This document shows positions 27,109-36,311 of a stretch of DNA of 64,000 nt, in pieces. The stretch lies in the NCBI RefSeq assembly GCF_004117875.1, contig NZ_RAHW01000001.1, forward strand, positions 248,001 through 312,000. Reading direction: 5' to 3'. The notes under the pieces were generated by a model, which made no database searches, was not told the origin of the DNA, and saw only the letters and a program-made list of their open reading frames with translations. Position numbers and translations under genes: made by a program. The number at the start of each line of letters is the position of its first letter. Within the stretch, counting starts at the first letter, position 1. Origin of the DNA: Geomonas oryzae (lineage in GTDB: Bacteria > Desulfobacterota > Desulfuromonadia > Geobacterales > Geobacteraceae).

Positions 27109-28317
27109 ATGCTTGATTACGAATTGATCCTCGACGCGGCCCAGCGGCTCAAGAAAAGGGTGCGTCGCACGGAACTGATCCACGCCCACCACTTCAGCGA
27201 GCGGCTCGGCTTCCCCCTCTATTTCAAATGCGAAAACCTGCAGCGCACCGGCGCCTTCAAGATCCGCGGCGCGCTCAACTTCATGACGGCACAGCCGCGC
27301 GAGGCCCTCTCCGGCGGCGTCATCACCGCCTCGGCGGGCAACCACGCCCAGGGAGTCGCCTTTTCCGCGGACCTGCTCGGCGTGAAGGCGGTCGTCTACA
27401 TGCCGGAGAGCACGCCGCCCCAGAAGGTCTTCGCCACCCGCGATTACGGTGCGGAGGTCGTGCTGGAGGGGAAGAACTTCGACGAGGCGTGCGCCGCGGC
27501 ACTGAGGCAGGCACAGCAGACCGGGGCTCTCTTCGTGCACCCCTTCAACGACCCGCTCGTCATGGCGGGCCAGGGGACCATCGCCCTCGAGATCCTCGAG
27601 GAGATACCTGACGTGGCGAACGTGCTGGTACCGATCGGGGGGGGCGGCCTGATCGCGGGGATCGCCCGTGCCATCAAGGAGACGCATCCCCATGTCAGGG
27701 TGATCGGCGTCGAATCGGCCGCGGCCCCTTCGATGCGTCACGCCGTGAAGGCGGGCGAAGTCGTCACCATACCGATCAGGGCGAGTCTTGCCGACGGCAT
27801 CGCGGTGAAGACGGCGGGGAGCGAGACCTTTCCCGTGGTGCAGGAGTACGTCGACGAGATCGTGCTGGTGGACGAGGAAGAGATCGCCCTCGCCATCGTG
27901 TCGCTCATGGAACGTAACAAGCTGATGGTGGAGGGAGCGGGTGCGGTGGGCCTTGCTGCACTTTTAAACGGGAAGGTGAAGAAGCTTTCCGGGAAGACGG
28001 TGGCGCTGCTTTCGGGCGGGAACATCGACGTAAAGACCATCGCCGTGGTGGTCGAGCGCGGCCTTCTGGCGGCGGGGCGCTACCTGAAGCTGAAGGTGGA
28101 GCTGGACGACGTGCCGGGTGCCCTGGCGCGGCTCGCCACGGAAATCGCCGAGGCGCGGGCCAACATCTCCATCATCACCCACGACCGGCGCTCCGAGTCG
28201 CTCCCGATCGGGAGGACCGAGGTGCTGGTTGAGTTGGAGACGCGCGGCGCCGAGCACATCCAGGAGGTGGTCAGGCACCTCGGTAAGTGCGGGTACCAGA
28301 TCGAGGTGATGAGGTAA
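27109..28317 (+). CDS. ilvA: Threonine ammonia-lyase (threonine deaminase)
   Basis: A 402-aa PLP enzyme that turns threonine into 2-oxobutanoate and ammonia, the first step of isoleucine synthesis. The PLP lysine sits in CENLQRTGAFKIRGALN, the phosphate loop is VPIGGGGLIAGIA, and SAGNHAQGVAF is conserved. A single C-terminal ACT domain (about 325-402, KLKVELDDVPGALARLATE) suggests allosteric control, as in TdcB-like/IlvA enzymes of about 400 aa. Geobacter relatives can also make isoleucine via citramalate, so the balance between routes is not known here. Its stop is one base from the end of recQ. Confidence 0.93.
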   Translation: MLDYELILDAAQRLKKRVRRTELIHAHHFSERLGFPLYFKCENLQRTGAFKIRGALNFMTAQPREALSGGVITASAGNHAQGVAFSADLLGVKAVVYMPESTPPQKVFATRDYGAEVVLEGKNFDEACAAALRQAQQTGALFVHPFNDPLVMAGQGTIALEILEEIPDVANVLVPIGGGGLIAGIARAIKETHPHVRVIGVESAAAPSMRHAVKAGEVVTIPIRASLADGIAVKTAGSETFPVVQEYVDEIVLVDEEEIALAIVSLMERNKLMVEGAGAVGLAALLNGKVKKLSGKTVALLSGGNIDVKTIAVVVERGLLAAGRYLKLKVELDDVPGALARLATEIAEARANISIITHDRRSESLPIGRTEVLVELETRGAEHIQEVVRHLGKCGYQIEVMR

Positions 28318-28318
28318 C

Positions 28319-30130
28319 TCATCCCTCGGCTGGCGGCTCCTCCTGCTCTCCGTGCTCCTTTATCACCCTTAAAAACGCATCGCCGTAGCGCGCCAGCTTG
28401 TGCTGCCCCACGCCGGTTATCTTCAAGAGCTCCCACTTGTCCTTGGGCATCTGCGCCGCCATCTCGGCAAGGGTCGCATCGGGGAAGACGACGTAGGGGG
28501 GCACCTGCTGCTCGTCCGCGATGTGCTTGCGCAGCTCCCGCAACTCCTGGAAGAGTGCGCCGTCGTAGCTCGGCTTCTTCGCCGCGCTCTTCTTCTCCAC
28601 CACCCTCGTGTCCCTGGGCTTCGCCAGCTCGAGCCTGACCTCACCGCGCAACAGGGGACGCGCCGCTTCCGTCAACTTCAGCACCGAAAAATTCGCCAGG
28701 TCCTGCTCCAGGTATCCCAGGTGTATCAGCTGCCGCAGCAGGCTCCCCCAGACATCCTGTGCATGGTGCTTCCCTATTCCGAAGGTGGAAAGGTGGTCGT
28801 GCTTCAGCTCCAGGATCCTCTGGTTCTGCGAGCCGCGCAGCACGTCGATGACGTGCCCCATGCCGAAACGCTGCCCCACCCGGTAGACGCAGGAAAGGGC
28901 CTTTTGCGCGTCCTCGGTGGCGTCGAAGCGCTGGGGCGGACTCTCGCAGATGTCGCAGTTGCCGCAGTCGTGCTCCAGCTTGTCACCGAAGTAGCCCAAG
29001 AGGACGCGGCGACGGCAGGTCTGCGCCTCGGCGAATCCCACCATGCAGTTCAGCTTGTGCAGCTCGATCCGGTTCTGCTCCTCGTTGTTGCCGTTGCCGA
29101 TCAACCCGCGGGCGACCGCGATGTCGCCGTAGCCAAAGAGCAGGAGCGCGTCGGCGGGAAGCCCGTCGCGCCCGGCACGGCCGGTCTCCTGGTAGTAACT
29201 CTCGATGCTCTTGGGCATGTCGTAGTGCACCACGAAGCGGACGTTGGACTTGTCGATCCCCATCCCGAAGGCTACGGTCGCCACCACGACCTTGTAGTCG
29301 TCGCGCAGAAACGCCTCCTGGACCTCGTGGCGCTCCCGGTCCGGCAGCCCCGCGTGGTATGCCGCGGCCTTGACACCGGCCTCGCACAGCTTCCTCGCCA
29401 CCTCCTCGACACGTTTCCTCGACAGGGCGTAGACGATCCCCGCCTCATCCTTGCGGCTGGCGAGAAACCCCATCAACTGGTTGAAGGGCTTGTTCTTCTC
29501 GACGACGGTGTAGCGGATGTTCGGGCGATCAAAGCCGGTGAAGAAGCACTCGGCATCCTTCAGCCCCAGGCGCGAGATGATGTCGCCACGGGTCTGCGCG
29601 TCGGCGGTCGCGGTGAGCGCTACCATCGGGATGTGCGGGAAGATCTCGCGCAGCATGCCGAGCTGGGCGTACTCGGGCCGGAAGTCGTGCCCCCACTGGG
29701 AGACGCAGTGCGCCTCGTCGATGGCGAAGAGGGAGATGTCGAGGCTCTTGATGCGGTCGATGAAGCCGTCGGAGAGAAGACGTTCGGGCGCTACGTAGAG
29801 GAGCTTCAGCTCCCCCGCGTGCAACTCGGCCAGGACGCGGCGCGCCTCGGCCTCGCCCAGTGCGGAGTTGTAACAGGCGGCGGCGATGCCGTTTTCCCGC
29901 AACGCGTCGACCTGGTCCTTCATAAGGGAGATCAGAGGCGAGACGATGAGGGCGGTGCCGGGGAGGCAGAGGGCCGGGACCTGGTAGCAAAGCGACTTGC
30001 CGCCACCGGTCGGCATGAGCACGAAGGCATCCCTGCCGGAGATGACCGTCTCCACGACCTCCTGCTGCCGGGGACGAAAGGCCTTGTAGCCGAAGATATC
30101 GTTGAGGATCTGTATGGGGGAGAGGGGCAT
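28319..30130 (-). CDS. recQ: ATP-dependent DNA helicase RecQ
   Basis: A 603-aa 3'-5' helicase acting in recombination and fork repair. Walker A is MPTGGGKSLCYQVPAL, the DExH box DEAHCVSQWGHDFRP, motif VI QETGRAGRDGLP. The RQC zinc site reads CRRRVLLGYFGDKLEHDCGN followed by CDIC, and a C-terminal HRDC domain (about 515-600) contains ITGVGQHKLARYGDAFL. The ATG at 30130 is chosen: AAAGG lies seven bases ahead and the next residues MPLSPIQILNDIFGYKAFRP are the family start. The frame upstream to 30571 overlaps the next gene and is not coding. Confidence 0.96.
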   Translation of the reverse strand: MPLSPIQILNDIFGYKAFRPRQQEVVETVISGRDAFVLMPTGGGKSLCYQVPALCLPGTALIVSPLISLMKDQVDALRENGIAAACYNSALGEAEARRVLAELHAGELKLLYVAPERLLSDGFIDRIKSLDISLFAIDEAHCVSQWGHDFRPEYAQLGMLREIFPHIPMVALTATADAQTRGDIISRLGLKDAECFFTGFDRPNIRYTVVEKNKPFNQLMGFLASRKDEAGIVYALSRKRVEEVARKLCEAGVKAAAYHAGLPDRERHEVQEAFLRDDYKVVVATVAFGMGIDKSNVRFVVHYDMPKSIESYYQETGRAGRDGLPADALLLFGYGDIAVARGLIGNGNNEEQNRIELHKLNCMVGFAEAQTCRRRVLLGYFGDKLEHDCGNCDICESPPQRFDATEDAQKALSCVYRVGQRFGMGHVIDVLRGSQNQRILELKHDHLSTFGIGKHHAQDVWGSLLRQLIHLGYLEQDLANFSVLKLTEAARPLLRGEVRLELAKPRDTRVVEKKSAAKKPSYDGALFQELRELRKHIADEQQVPPYVVFPDATLAEMAAQMPKDKWELLKITGVGQHKLARYGDAFLRVIKEHGEQEEPPAEG

Positions 30131-30212
30131 GGTCAAGCCTTTTGCAGGCAGGGAAGTTTTACCGGCCGCATAGATGAAAACAGGTATGGGGACCTTGTCA
30201 ACCCGTCGCCGG

Positions 30213-30884
30213 TCAGAAGGCTCCGGCGGCCGGCGGGAGGGCGAGGTCGAGTCCGGCGATGAAGGACTGGGTCCTCGCGGCCCCGTTCGCCGGGTCCATG
30301 AGGTCCGGGCGCAGCAGGTCCTCGTAGCAGTCCAGGTCGTGCCAGGGTGGAAGCAGGCGAGTGGAGAACCCGGAGCACTTCGCCTGTACGAGGCTCTGCT
30401 CAAGCACCTTCTCGGTGGACCAGGGGATGTCCCGAAACAGGGAACCGTACCCTTCCCGCAAGCCGACCAGGTAGTAACCGCCGTCCCCCGCCGGACCGAA
30501 CACCGCGTCACTCCCCTGCTCCAGCGTCCTGAAGGCATCCTCGATGTAAGCGACGGGCAGGTCGGGTGCATCGGTGCCGATCACCACGCAAGGCCCGTAC
30601 CCCATGATCCGGAGCGTGTCCAAGGCGTGCTCAAGCCTCGTGCCGAGACCGCCCCCTGCCTGGGCGACCAATGACACCCCCGGCGTCGTCTCACTGAAGA
30701 ACTCGGCTGCCCCGTCGTGGAAGAGGATCTTGTCGGCGTCAAGCGCCGCCACCCGCTCCAGGGTGTCCAGGAGCATGCAGCGGTAAAGGTCGGCGGCCTG
30801 CTGCGGCGACAGGGCCGGAGACAGGCGGGTCTTCACCCTTCCGGGTAGCGGAGTTTTGGCAAAGATGGCGAGCGCGCGTTTCAT
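30213..30884 (-). CDS. DUF2064/TIGR04282-type glycosyltransferase-like protein
   Basis: A 223-aa nucleotide-diphospho-sugar transferase-fold protein. The start LAIFAKTPLPGRVKTRLSPA and the segment VVIGTDAPDLPVAYIEDAF with GPAGDGGYYLVGL match the family first tied to arsenosugar biosynthesis, though most members are uncharacterised. It is soluble, with no signal peptide. It lies just upstream of recQ on the same strand, 82 bases apart, and its 5' region contains the DnaA-box-like cluster. A function in arsenic metabolism is not supported by its neighbours. Confidence 0.85.
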   Translation of the reverse strand: MKRALAIFAKTPLPGRVKTRLSPALSPQQAADLYRCMLLDTLERVAALDADKILFHDGAAEFFSETTPGVSLVAQAGGGLGTRLEHALDTLRIMGYGPCVVIGTDAPDLPVAYIEDAFRTLEQGSDAVFGPAGDGGYYLVGLREGYGSLFRDIPWSTEKVLEQSLVQAKCSGFSTRLLPPWHDLDCYEDLLRPDLMDPANGAARTQSFIAGLDLALPPAAGAF

Positions 30885-30932
30885 TAGATGGGCGAACCTT
30901 AAGCAGGTTAAATGAAGGATTAAAAGCTAGGG

Positions 30933-30972
30933 TTGTCCACAGTTTTCCGGCTTATCAACAAAGTTATCCACA
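30933..30972. promoter_or_regulatory. Cluster of three DnaA-box-like 9-mers
   Basis: TTGTCCACA (30933-30941), TTATCAACA (30952-30960) and a perfect TTATCCACA (30964-30972) lie in the same orientation within 40 bases of AT-rich DNA between folE2 and the DUF2064 gene. The consensus is TTWTNCACA; the first two have one mismatch each. This may be a DnaA-binding regulatory or titration site. Confidence 0.5.
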
Positions 30973-31009
30973 GCACGTCACGTCAAGCCGTTGACTTGAC
31001 CGCCGGGTA

Positions 31010-31846
31010 TTACCGCTTGTCGCGCTCGATGGCTGCGTAGGCGGAGTGCTTGTGGATCGACTCGAAGTTTTCGGCCTCCACGGAAAACCACGTGATATTT
31101 TCCATAGATAGCAGGCGCACCGTCGCCTCGCGCACCATGTCCTCGACGAAGCGCGGGTTCTCGTAGGCCCGCTCGGTGACGAACTTCTCGTCCTCCCGTT
31201 TCAACAGGGAGTAAACCGGCGATGAACCGCACTCCTCGATCATCTCGATCAGGTCCTCGATCCAGATGAACTCGCTGTAGCGCACCTGCACGGTCATGAT
31301 GGAGCGCTGGTTGTGGGCGCCGTAACTGGAGAGTTCCTTGCTGCAGGGGCAAAGCGAGGTGACCGGAACCTTGATGCCGAGCACGAAGTCGAACTTGTCG
31401 GAAAGGGAGGCGCTGAAGGTGCAGGTGTATTCCATGAGGCTCTTCGCCTTGGACACCGGCGCCTTTTTCTCTACGAAGTAGGGGAACTCCATCTCGAGGT
31501 GCGCGTTCGATGCGCCGAGTTTCTCCTTCATGGTGGCGAGGATGAGCTCCAACTTGTCGAGGGCGATCTCCTCCCGGTACTTGTTCAGGATCTCCACGAA
31601 ACGGCTCATGTGGGTTCCCTTGAAGTGGTGCGGCAGGTCGACGTACATGTTGATGCGGGCGATGGTGTTCTGGAACTTCTTGTTCTTGTCCATCACCACG
31701 ATGGGATAGGAGACGTCCTTCACGCCGACCTTGCTGATCGGGATGTTGCGGGTGTCGCGGGTCAGCTGTACGTCGGTGAGTGGTTTCGCTTCTTTGTTCT
31801 GATCGGTCACTTTGCTCATGCCTCTTTCCTCAGGCTTGCTACTCAT
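31010..31846 (-). CDS. folE2: GTP cyclohydrolase FolE2 (type IB)
   Basis: A 278-aa T-fold enzyme that converts GTP to dihydroneopterin triphosphate, the shared first step of folate and queuosine synthesis. Family motifs: VGVKDVSYPIVV, YVDLPHHFKGTHMSRFVE, and the metal-binding VTSLCPCSKELSSYGAHNQR. FolE2 can use metals other than zinc. The ATG at 31846 has GGAGGGG seven bases ahead; an ATG at 31819 is possible. queC lies 149 bases downstream on the same strand, separated by a repeat element, suggesting that this enzyme feeds preQ0 synthesis. Confidence 0.95.
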   Translation of the reverse strand: MSSKPEERGMSKVTDQNKEAKPLTDVQLTRDTRNIPISKVGVKDVSYPIVVMDKNKKFQNTIARINMYVDLPHHFKGTHMSRFVEILNKYREEIALDKLELILATMKEKLGASNAHLEMEFPYFVEKKAPVSKAKSLMEYTCTFSASLSDKFDFVLGIKVPVTSLCPCSKELSSYGAHNQRSIMTVQVRYSEFIWIEDLIEMIEECGSSPVYSLLKREDEKFVTERAYENPRFVEDMVREATVRLLSMENITWFSVEAENFESIHKHSAYAAIERDKR

Positions 31847-31850
31847 TTCT

Positions 31851-31960
31851 GTCCCCCCTCCCCTTGCGGGAGGGGGTTAGGGGGTGGGGGTAGCTGCGGA
31901 CCGCGCCGCCGATGGCAACTTCACCCACCCCCTGCCCCCTCCCGTCAAGGGAGGGGAAAC
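31851..31960. repeat. Double-hairpin dispersed repeat, copy A
   Basis: Two inverted arms of about 35 bases, each itself a hairpin (CCCTCCCCTTGCGGGAGGG on the left, CCCCTCCCGTCAAGGGAGGG on the right), flank a roughly 30-base unique centre. Related elements lie at 39.7 and 51.0 kb. It sits between folE2 and queC. Confidence 0.8.
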
Positions 31961-31994
31961 TTTCAGGGAGAAGAGGGAAGTTGCAGGTGTGGGA

Positions 31995-32672
31995 TTACCG
32001 CTTCACGTAACGGAGCGGATCGGTGACGCCCAGTTCGGCGAAACCTTTCAGGCGCAGGCGGCAGGAATCGCACAGGCCGCAGGAGGCGCCGTCCTCGGCC
32101 GGATCGTAGCAGGAATGGGTCTTGCCGTAATCAACGCCCAGGGTGAGCCCGGTCCTGATGATCTCCGCCTTGCTGAGGCTGATGAGAGGGGTGTGGATGG
32201 TCATCTTCTTCCCTTCAACGCCCGCCTTGGTCGCCAGGTTCGCCATCGCCTCGTAGGCCGCGATGTACTCCGGGCGGCAGTCGGGGTAGCCCGAGTAGTC
32301 GAGCGCATTCACGCCGATGAAGATGTCGAAGGCGCCCAGCGTCTCGGCCCAGCCGAGTGCGAAGGAGAGGAAAATGGTGTTACGCGCCGGCACGTAGGTG
32401 ACCGGGATCTCCTCACCCACCCCTTCCTTCGGGACCGCGATGTCGGAGGTGAGGGCGCTGCCGCCCATCATCCTCAGGTCGAACTCGACCAGCATGTGGT
32501 CGACGGCCCCCATGGGGCGCGCGTTCTGCTTGCATACCGCCAGCTCATGCTGGTGGCGCTGACCGTAGCTGAAGCTCATGGCGTAGGGCTCGAAGCCCTG
32601 GTGCTTGGCGATGGCCATGCAGGTCGTCGAGTCAAGCCCGCCGCTGTAAAGGATTACCGCTTTTTTCTTCAT
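31995..32672 (-). CDS. queC: 7-cyano-7-deazaguanine synthase QueC
   Basis: A 225-aa ATP-dependent enzyme that makes preQ0 for queuosine tRNA modification. The PP-loop is [18 protein letters not shown], with [12 protein letters not shown] following. The zinc site is [20 protein letters not shown] (four cysteines). The ATG at 32672 has GAGG six bases ahead; the frame to 32696 adds eight unlikely residues. It runs in the same direction as folE2 and probably in the same pathway. Confidence 0.96.
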   Translation of the reverse strand: MKKKAVILYSGGLDSTTCMAIAKHQGFEPYAMSFSYGQRHQHELAVCKQNARPMGAVDHMLVEFDLRMMGGSALTSDIAVPKEGVGEEIPVTYVPARNTIFLSFALGWAETLGAFDIFIGVNALDYSGYPDCRPEYIAAYEAMANLATKAGVEGKKMTIHTPLISLSKAEIIRTGLTLGVDYGKTHSCYDPAEDGASCGLCDSCRLRLKGFAELGVTDPLRYVKR

Positions 32673-32693
32673 CACGTACCTCGGTGTTCTTTG

Positions 32694-32732
32694 CAAAGAA
32701 AAAGGCCGCGCCGGCGATTCCGGTGCGGCCTT
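32694..32732 (-). terminator. Intrinsic terminator of rpoD
   Basis: Read on the minus strand: AAGGCCGCACCGG-AATCG-CCGGCGCGGCCTT followed by TTTCTTT, just after the rpoD stop and ahead of queC. Confidence 0.85.
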
Positions 32733-32737
32733 GTCGA

Positions 32738-34489
32738 CTACTCCACGAAGCTCTTCAGCTTCTTCGCCCGGCTCGGGTGCCTGAGCTTCCTGAGCGCCTT
32801 GGCCTCGATCTGCCGGATCCTCTCGCGGGTGACTTCGAAGTCCTGGCCCACCTCTTCCAGGGTGTGGTCGCTCTTCTCGCCGATCCCGAAACGCATCCTG
32901 AGGACCTTCTCCTCACGCGGCGTCAGGGTGGAGAGCACGCGGGAGGTCTGCTCGGAAAGGTTCGCCTTGATGACCGCCTCGAGGGGGGATACCACACCCT
33001 TGTCCTCGATGAAGTCGCCAAGATGGGAATCCTCCTCCTCGCCGATCGGGGTCTCCAGGGAGATCGGCTCCTTGGCGATCTTCAGGACCTTTCTCACCTT
33101 GTCCAGCGGCAGCGCCATGCGCTCGGCGATCTCCTCCGGGGAGGGCTCGCGGCCGATTTCCTGGACCAGCTGACGGCTGGTGCGGATCAGCTTGTTGATG
33201 GTCTCGATCATGTGCACCGGGATACGGATGGTGCGGGCCTGGTCCGCGATGGCGCGGGTGATGGCCTGACGGATCCACCAGGTGGCGTAGGTGGAGAACT
33301 TGTAGCCGCGCTGGTATTCGAACTTGTCCACCGCCTTCATAAGGCCGATGTTCCCTTCCTGGATCAGGTCGAGGAACTGCAGACCGCGGTTCGTGTACTT
33401 CTTGGCGATGGAGACGACCAGACGGAGGTTCGCCTCGACGAGCTCGCTCTTCGCGAGTTTCGCCTTGTGCTCCCCTTCCTCGATGGCGAGGAGCGCGTTG
33501 GCAAGCTCGCTCGCCTTGAAGCCCGACTCCTGCTCGATCTTCTTGAGCTTCGCCTCGCTGGAGCGGTAGCGCTTCTCGAGCTTCTGCCCCTCCTCCAGCG
33601 TCATGTTCATCTTCTTGGAGAAGTCGGCCTCGGAAGCCCCCTTAAGCCCCTCGAAAGCGGCAAGGAAGACGTCCTTGACGGTGCTGGTCTCTTTCTCGAG
33701 CTCGGTGATCTCCTGCATCACGGTGTCGACCTTGCAGGAAAGCTCCTTCAGGCGCTGGGCGATCTTCTCGATGTGGCGGTCCTTCAGGCGCAGCGACTTG
33801 AGGGTCTCGGCCATCTTGACCTTCAGCTCGCCGTGCTCGGCGTTGAGCGCCTCGCTCTCCTTGGCGGAAACCTTACCCTCGAGCGTGGTCTGGATCTGCT
33901 CCATGCGCTGGGACATCTCGCTGATCTCGTCGATGATGCCGAGCACACGCAGAGCCTGGAGATCCTCTTCACCCTCTTCGAGAACCTCTTCCTCGACGTC
34001 CTTGGAGATCTCGATGGCGCCGATCTGCAGCTTGCGCAGCCGCTCGCCAAGGTTGATTACCTCGCGCACGGTGATGGGGGTGTTCAGGATGACGCTCGCG
34101 ACGTCGCGCTCGCCGACTTCGATCCTCTTGGCGATCTCGACTTCGCCCTCGCGGGTAAGCAGGGAAACGGACCCCATCTCGCGCAGGTACATGCGCACCG
34201 GATCGCTGGTGCGGCCGAGGGTGCCGGGCTCGAACTCGACTTCCTCTTCGTTACCTTCGTGCTCTTCCTCTTCCTCGAGGTCCATCTTGATCTTCGGGAT
34301 CTTCACCTTCTGGGCGGAGTCCACGATCTCGATGTCCATATCGCCGAACATGCTCATGACGTCGTCGATCTGGTCGGAAGAGACGATGTCGGGCGGAAGC
34401 AGGTCGTTCACTTCCTCATAGGTGAGGAAACCTTTTTCCTTGCCCAGGTCGATGAGCTGCTTCACTTCATCCATGCTTTTCTTGGCCAT
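32738..34489 (-). CDS. rpoD: RNA polymerase housekeeping sigma factor RpoD (sigma-70)
   Basis: A 583-aa primary sigma factor. Region 1.1 at the N terminus is followed by an acidic linker ([19 protein letters not shown]). Region 1.2 is [20 protein letters not shown], then a long non-conserved region with coiled coils. Region 2 reads [20 protein letters not shown], region 3 [20 protein letters not shown], and region 4.2 [20 protein letters not shown]. It is the last gene of the rpsU-yqeY-cvpA-dnaG-rpoD unit and is followed by a strong terminator. Confidence 0.98.
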   Translation of the reverse strand: MAKKSMDEVKQLIDLGKEKGFLTYEEVNDLLPPDIVSSDQIDDVMSMFGDMDIEIVDSAQKVKIPKIKMDLEEEEEHEGNEEEVEFEPGTLGRTSDPVRMYLREMGSVSLLTREGEVEIAKRIEVGERDVASVILNTPITVREVINLGERLRKLQIGAIEISKDVEEEVLEEGEEDLQALRVLGIIDEISEMSQRMEQIQTTLEGKVSAKESEALNAEHGELKVKMAETLKSLRLKDRHIEKIAQRLKELSCKVDTVMQEITELEKETSTVKDVFLAAFEGLKGASEADFSKKMNMTLEEGQKLEKRYRSSEAKLKKIEQESGFKASELANALLAIEEGEHKAKLAKSELVEANLRLVVSIAKKYTNRGLQFLDLIQEGNIGLMKAVDKFEYQRGYKFSTYATWWIRQAITRAIADQARTIRIPVHMIETINKLIRTSRQLVQEIGREPSPEEIAERMALPLDKVRKVLKIAKEPISLETPIGEEEDSHLGDFIEDKGVVSPLEAVIKANLSEQTSRVLSTLTPREEKVLRMRFGIGEKSDHTLEEVGQDFEVTRERIRQIEAKALRKLRHPSRAKKLKSFVE

Positions 34490-34541
34490 TTACCACGCTC
34501 CGCTACAGCTTGAACCAAGCTCCGCTACCGCTTGAATCATA

Positions 34542-36293
34542 CTATAGTAATTTCGATTTTTTATTACGCAACCGCTCAAGTTCAGCCAGGATTTCCAGGT
34601 AGCGCGGAGAATCCGGATCGACCGTGGCAAGTTCCCTCGCCAGGGCCTTGCCGTCTCCCTTGAGCGCCCTCCGTTCCAGAGCCTGGCGGCACTGCTCGAA
34701 GGCCTTGACCGGGTCAAGGTCCTCAAGGTGCGCGTCCTCCACGAACAGTGAGTAGAGACGGCTTCTTTCCTCGTGCGATTCGATCTGTTCCAACAACAGG
34801 GGAAGATCGAGTTCCCCGTCCTCCGGCTGCGCCACTATGGCCTCGGCGAGCTTTAGGTGGCTTGCGCTGAAGAGCTTATCGGCGCCGTGCTCCCGAACTT
34901 TTGACACTACTTCGGGGTACTTCGCCATCAGGGTCAAAAGCACCTCTTCGGTGCCGGTTTTCTGCGGCGCCCCCTTTTGCGGCTGGGGACGCGGTGCCGG
35001 CCGTGCCGGTATGCCGACCTTCTGCAGCAGCATGGCGCGGTCGATGCCTAAGGCCCGGCAGATCTCCTTCTCGTAGAGCCCGCGCTCCACCGGATCGACG
35101 ATCTTTTGCAGCCTGGGCGAGACCTCGTTCACGAAGGCGACCTTCCCCTCCACGCTTCTCACGTCCAGGCGCTTCAAAAGCCCCTTGTAGAACGACTCGA
35201 AGATGGGAAGCGCCTTGTCCAAAAGCGGCTGGAACGCCTCGCCCCCTTCGCGGTTGATGAAGGTGTCCGGGTCGTCTCCCGAGGGGACCTCGACCACCCG
35301 TGCCGGGAACGCCTCCTCCAGGAAGAGCTCCATGGAGCGGACCGTCGCCTTGCGCCCGGCCTCGTCGCCGTCAAAGAGCATGAAGGTGCGGTCGGCGTAG
35401 CGGCGCAAAAGCTTCACGTGCGGCTGGGTCAGCGCGGTGCCGCAGGTGGCGACCGCGTTGGTGAACCCCGCCTTGTACAGCGCCAGGTGGTCGAAATACC
35501 CCTCGACGACGATGGCGCTCCCCTTTTCCCGCATCCCCTTCTTGGCCAGGTCGACCCCGAAGAGGACCTCGCTTTTGCGGTAGACGATGGATTCGGGCGA
35601 GTTGATGTACTTGGGGAGCGAGTCGTCCATGACCCTCCCCCCGAAACCGATCGGGCGTCCGTGCAGATCGGCTATGGTGAAGAGGAGACGGTTTCTGAAG
35701 GTGTCGTAATAGCCGTCCTTCCCTTCCCGCTTCCTCAGTAGTCCCAGCTTCTCCGCCTCCGCAGCGGGTATACCCTTTCTCTGCAGGTAGCGCGTGAGGC
35801 TGTCCCACCCGGCCGGCGCGAACCCCATGCGGTACACGGCCGCGATTTCCGGAGTAACACCGCGCTTCTGGAGGTAGGCCCTTCCGGCGGCACCCGCCTC
35901 GTCCGATTCCAGCACGCCGCGGTAAAACTCGCAGGCCAGTTCGTTGATCCGGTAGGCCTGCTCCTGCTCGTCAACCTTGCGCTTCTCTTCCCGGGTGAGG
36001 GGACGCTCCGGAATCTCGACGCCGACCCTCTTTGCGAGGAACTTGACCGCCTGCGGGAAGGAAAGTCCCTCGATGCGCATGACGAAGTCGAAGGCGTTTC
36101 CGCCCACGCCGCAACCAAAGCAATGGAAGATGCCGCGCGCCGGGTTCACGTTGAACGACGCGGTCTTCTCGCCGTGGAAGGGACAGACCCCCTGGTAATT
36201 CGCCCCGGACTTCTTGAGGCTCATGTAGTCGGAGACGACCTGGAGGATGGGAGCCCTCTCGCGTACCTCTCTGACCTTGTCGTCCGGTATCAT
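34542..36293 (-). CDS. dnaG: DNA primase DnaG
   Basis: A 583-aa primase that lays RNA primers at the replication fork. The N-terminal CHC2 zinc ribbon is CPFHGEKTASFNVNPARGIF followed by HCFGCG. The TOPRIM domain includes IVVEGYFDHLALYKAGF, LFDGDEAGRKATV and SGDDPDTF. The C-terminal domain (about 430-583) contacts helicase DnaB. An ATG at 36293 is chosen over a GTG at 36299; neither has a clear ribosome site, so coupling to the upstream cvpA (18 bases away) is likely. rpoD follows 52 bases later. Confidence 0.97.
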   Translation of the reverse strand: MIPDDKVREVRERAPILQVVSDYMSLKKSGANYQGVCPFHGEKTASFNVNPARGIFHCFGCGVGGNAFDFVMRIEGLSFPQAVKFLAKRVGVEIPERPLTREEKRKVDEQEQAYRINELACEFYRGVLESDEAGAAGRAYLQKRGVTPEIAAVYRMGFAPAGWDSLTRYLQRKGIPAAEAEKLGLLRKREGKDGYYDTFRNRLLFTIADLHGRPIGFGGRVMDDSLPKYINSPESIVYRKSEVLFGVDLAKKGMREKGSAIVVEGYFDHLALYKAGFTNAVATCGTALTQPHVKLLRRYADRTFMLFDGDEAGRKATVRSMELFLEEAFPARVVEVPSGDDPDTFINREGGEAFQPLLDKALPIFESFYKGLLKRLDVRSVEGKVAFVNEVSPRLQKIVDPVERGLYEKEICRALGIDRAMLLQKVGIPARPAPRPQPQKGAPQKTGTEEVLLTLMAKYPEVVSKVREHGADKLFSASHLKLAEAIVAQPEDGELDLPLLLEQIESHEERSRLYSLFVEDAHLEDLDPVKAFEQCRQALERRALKGDGKALARELATVDPDSPRYLEILAELERLRNKKSKLL

Positions 36294-36311
36294 CGACACT
36301 GCTGTGGGTCC

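Noticed and set aside
30131..30571. N-terminal extension of recQ
   Set aside because: It overlaps the DUF2064 gene out of frame and lacks conservation; the ATG at 30130 begins the family-typical N terminus.
30933..30972. Chromosomal replication origin
   Set aside because: Only three boxes, no dnaA/dnaN neighbourhood and no clear unwinding element; kept only as a DnaA-box cluster.
32684..34513. 609-aa ORF opposite rpoD
   Set aside because: Antisense shadow of a highly conserved gene; Leu/Asp/Gly-rich with no motif.
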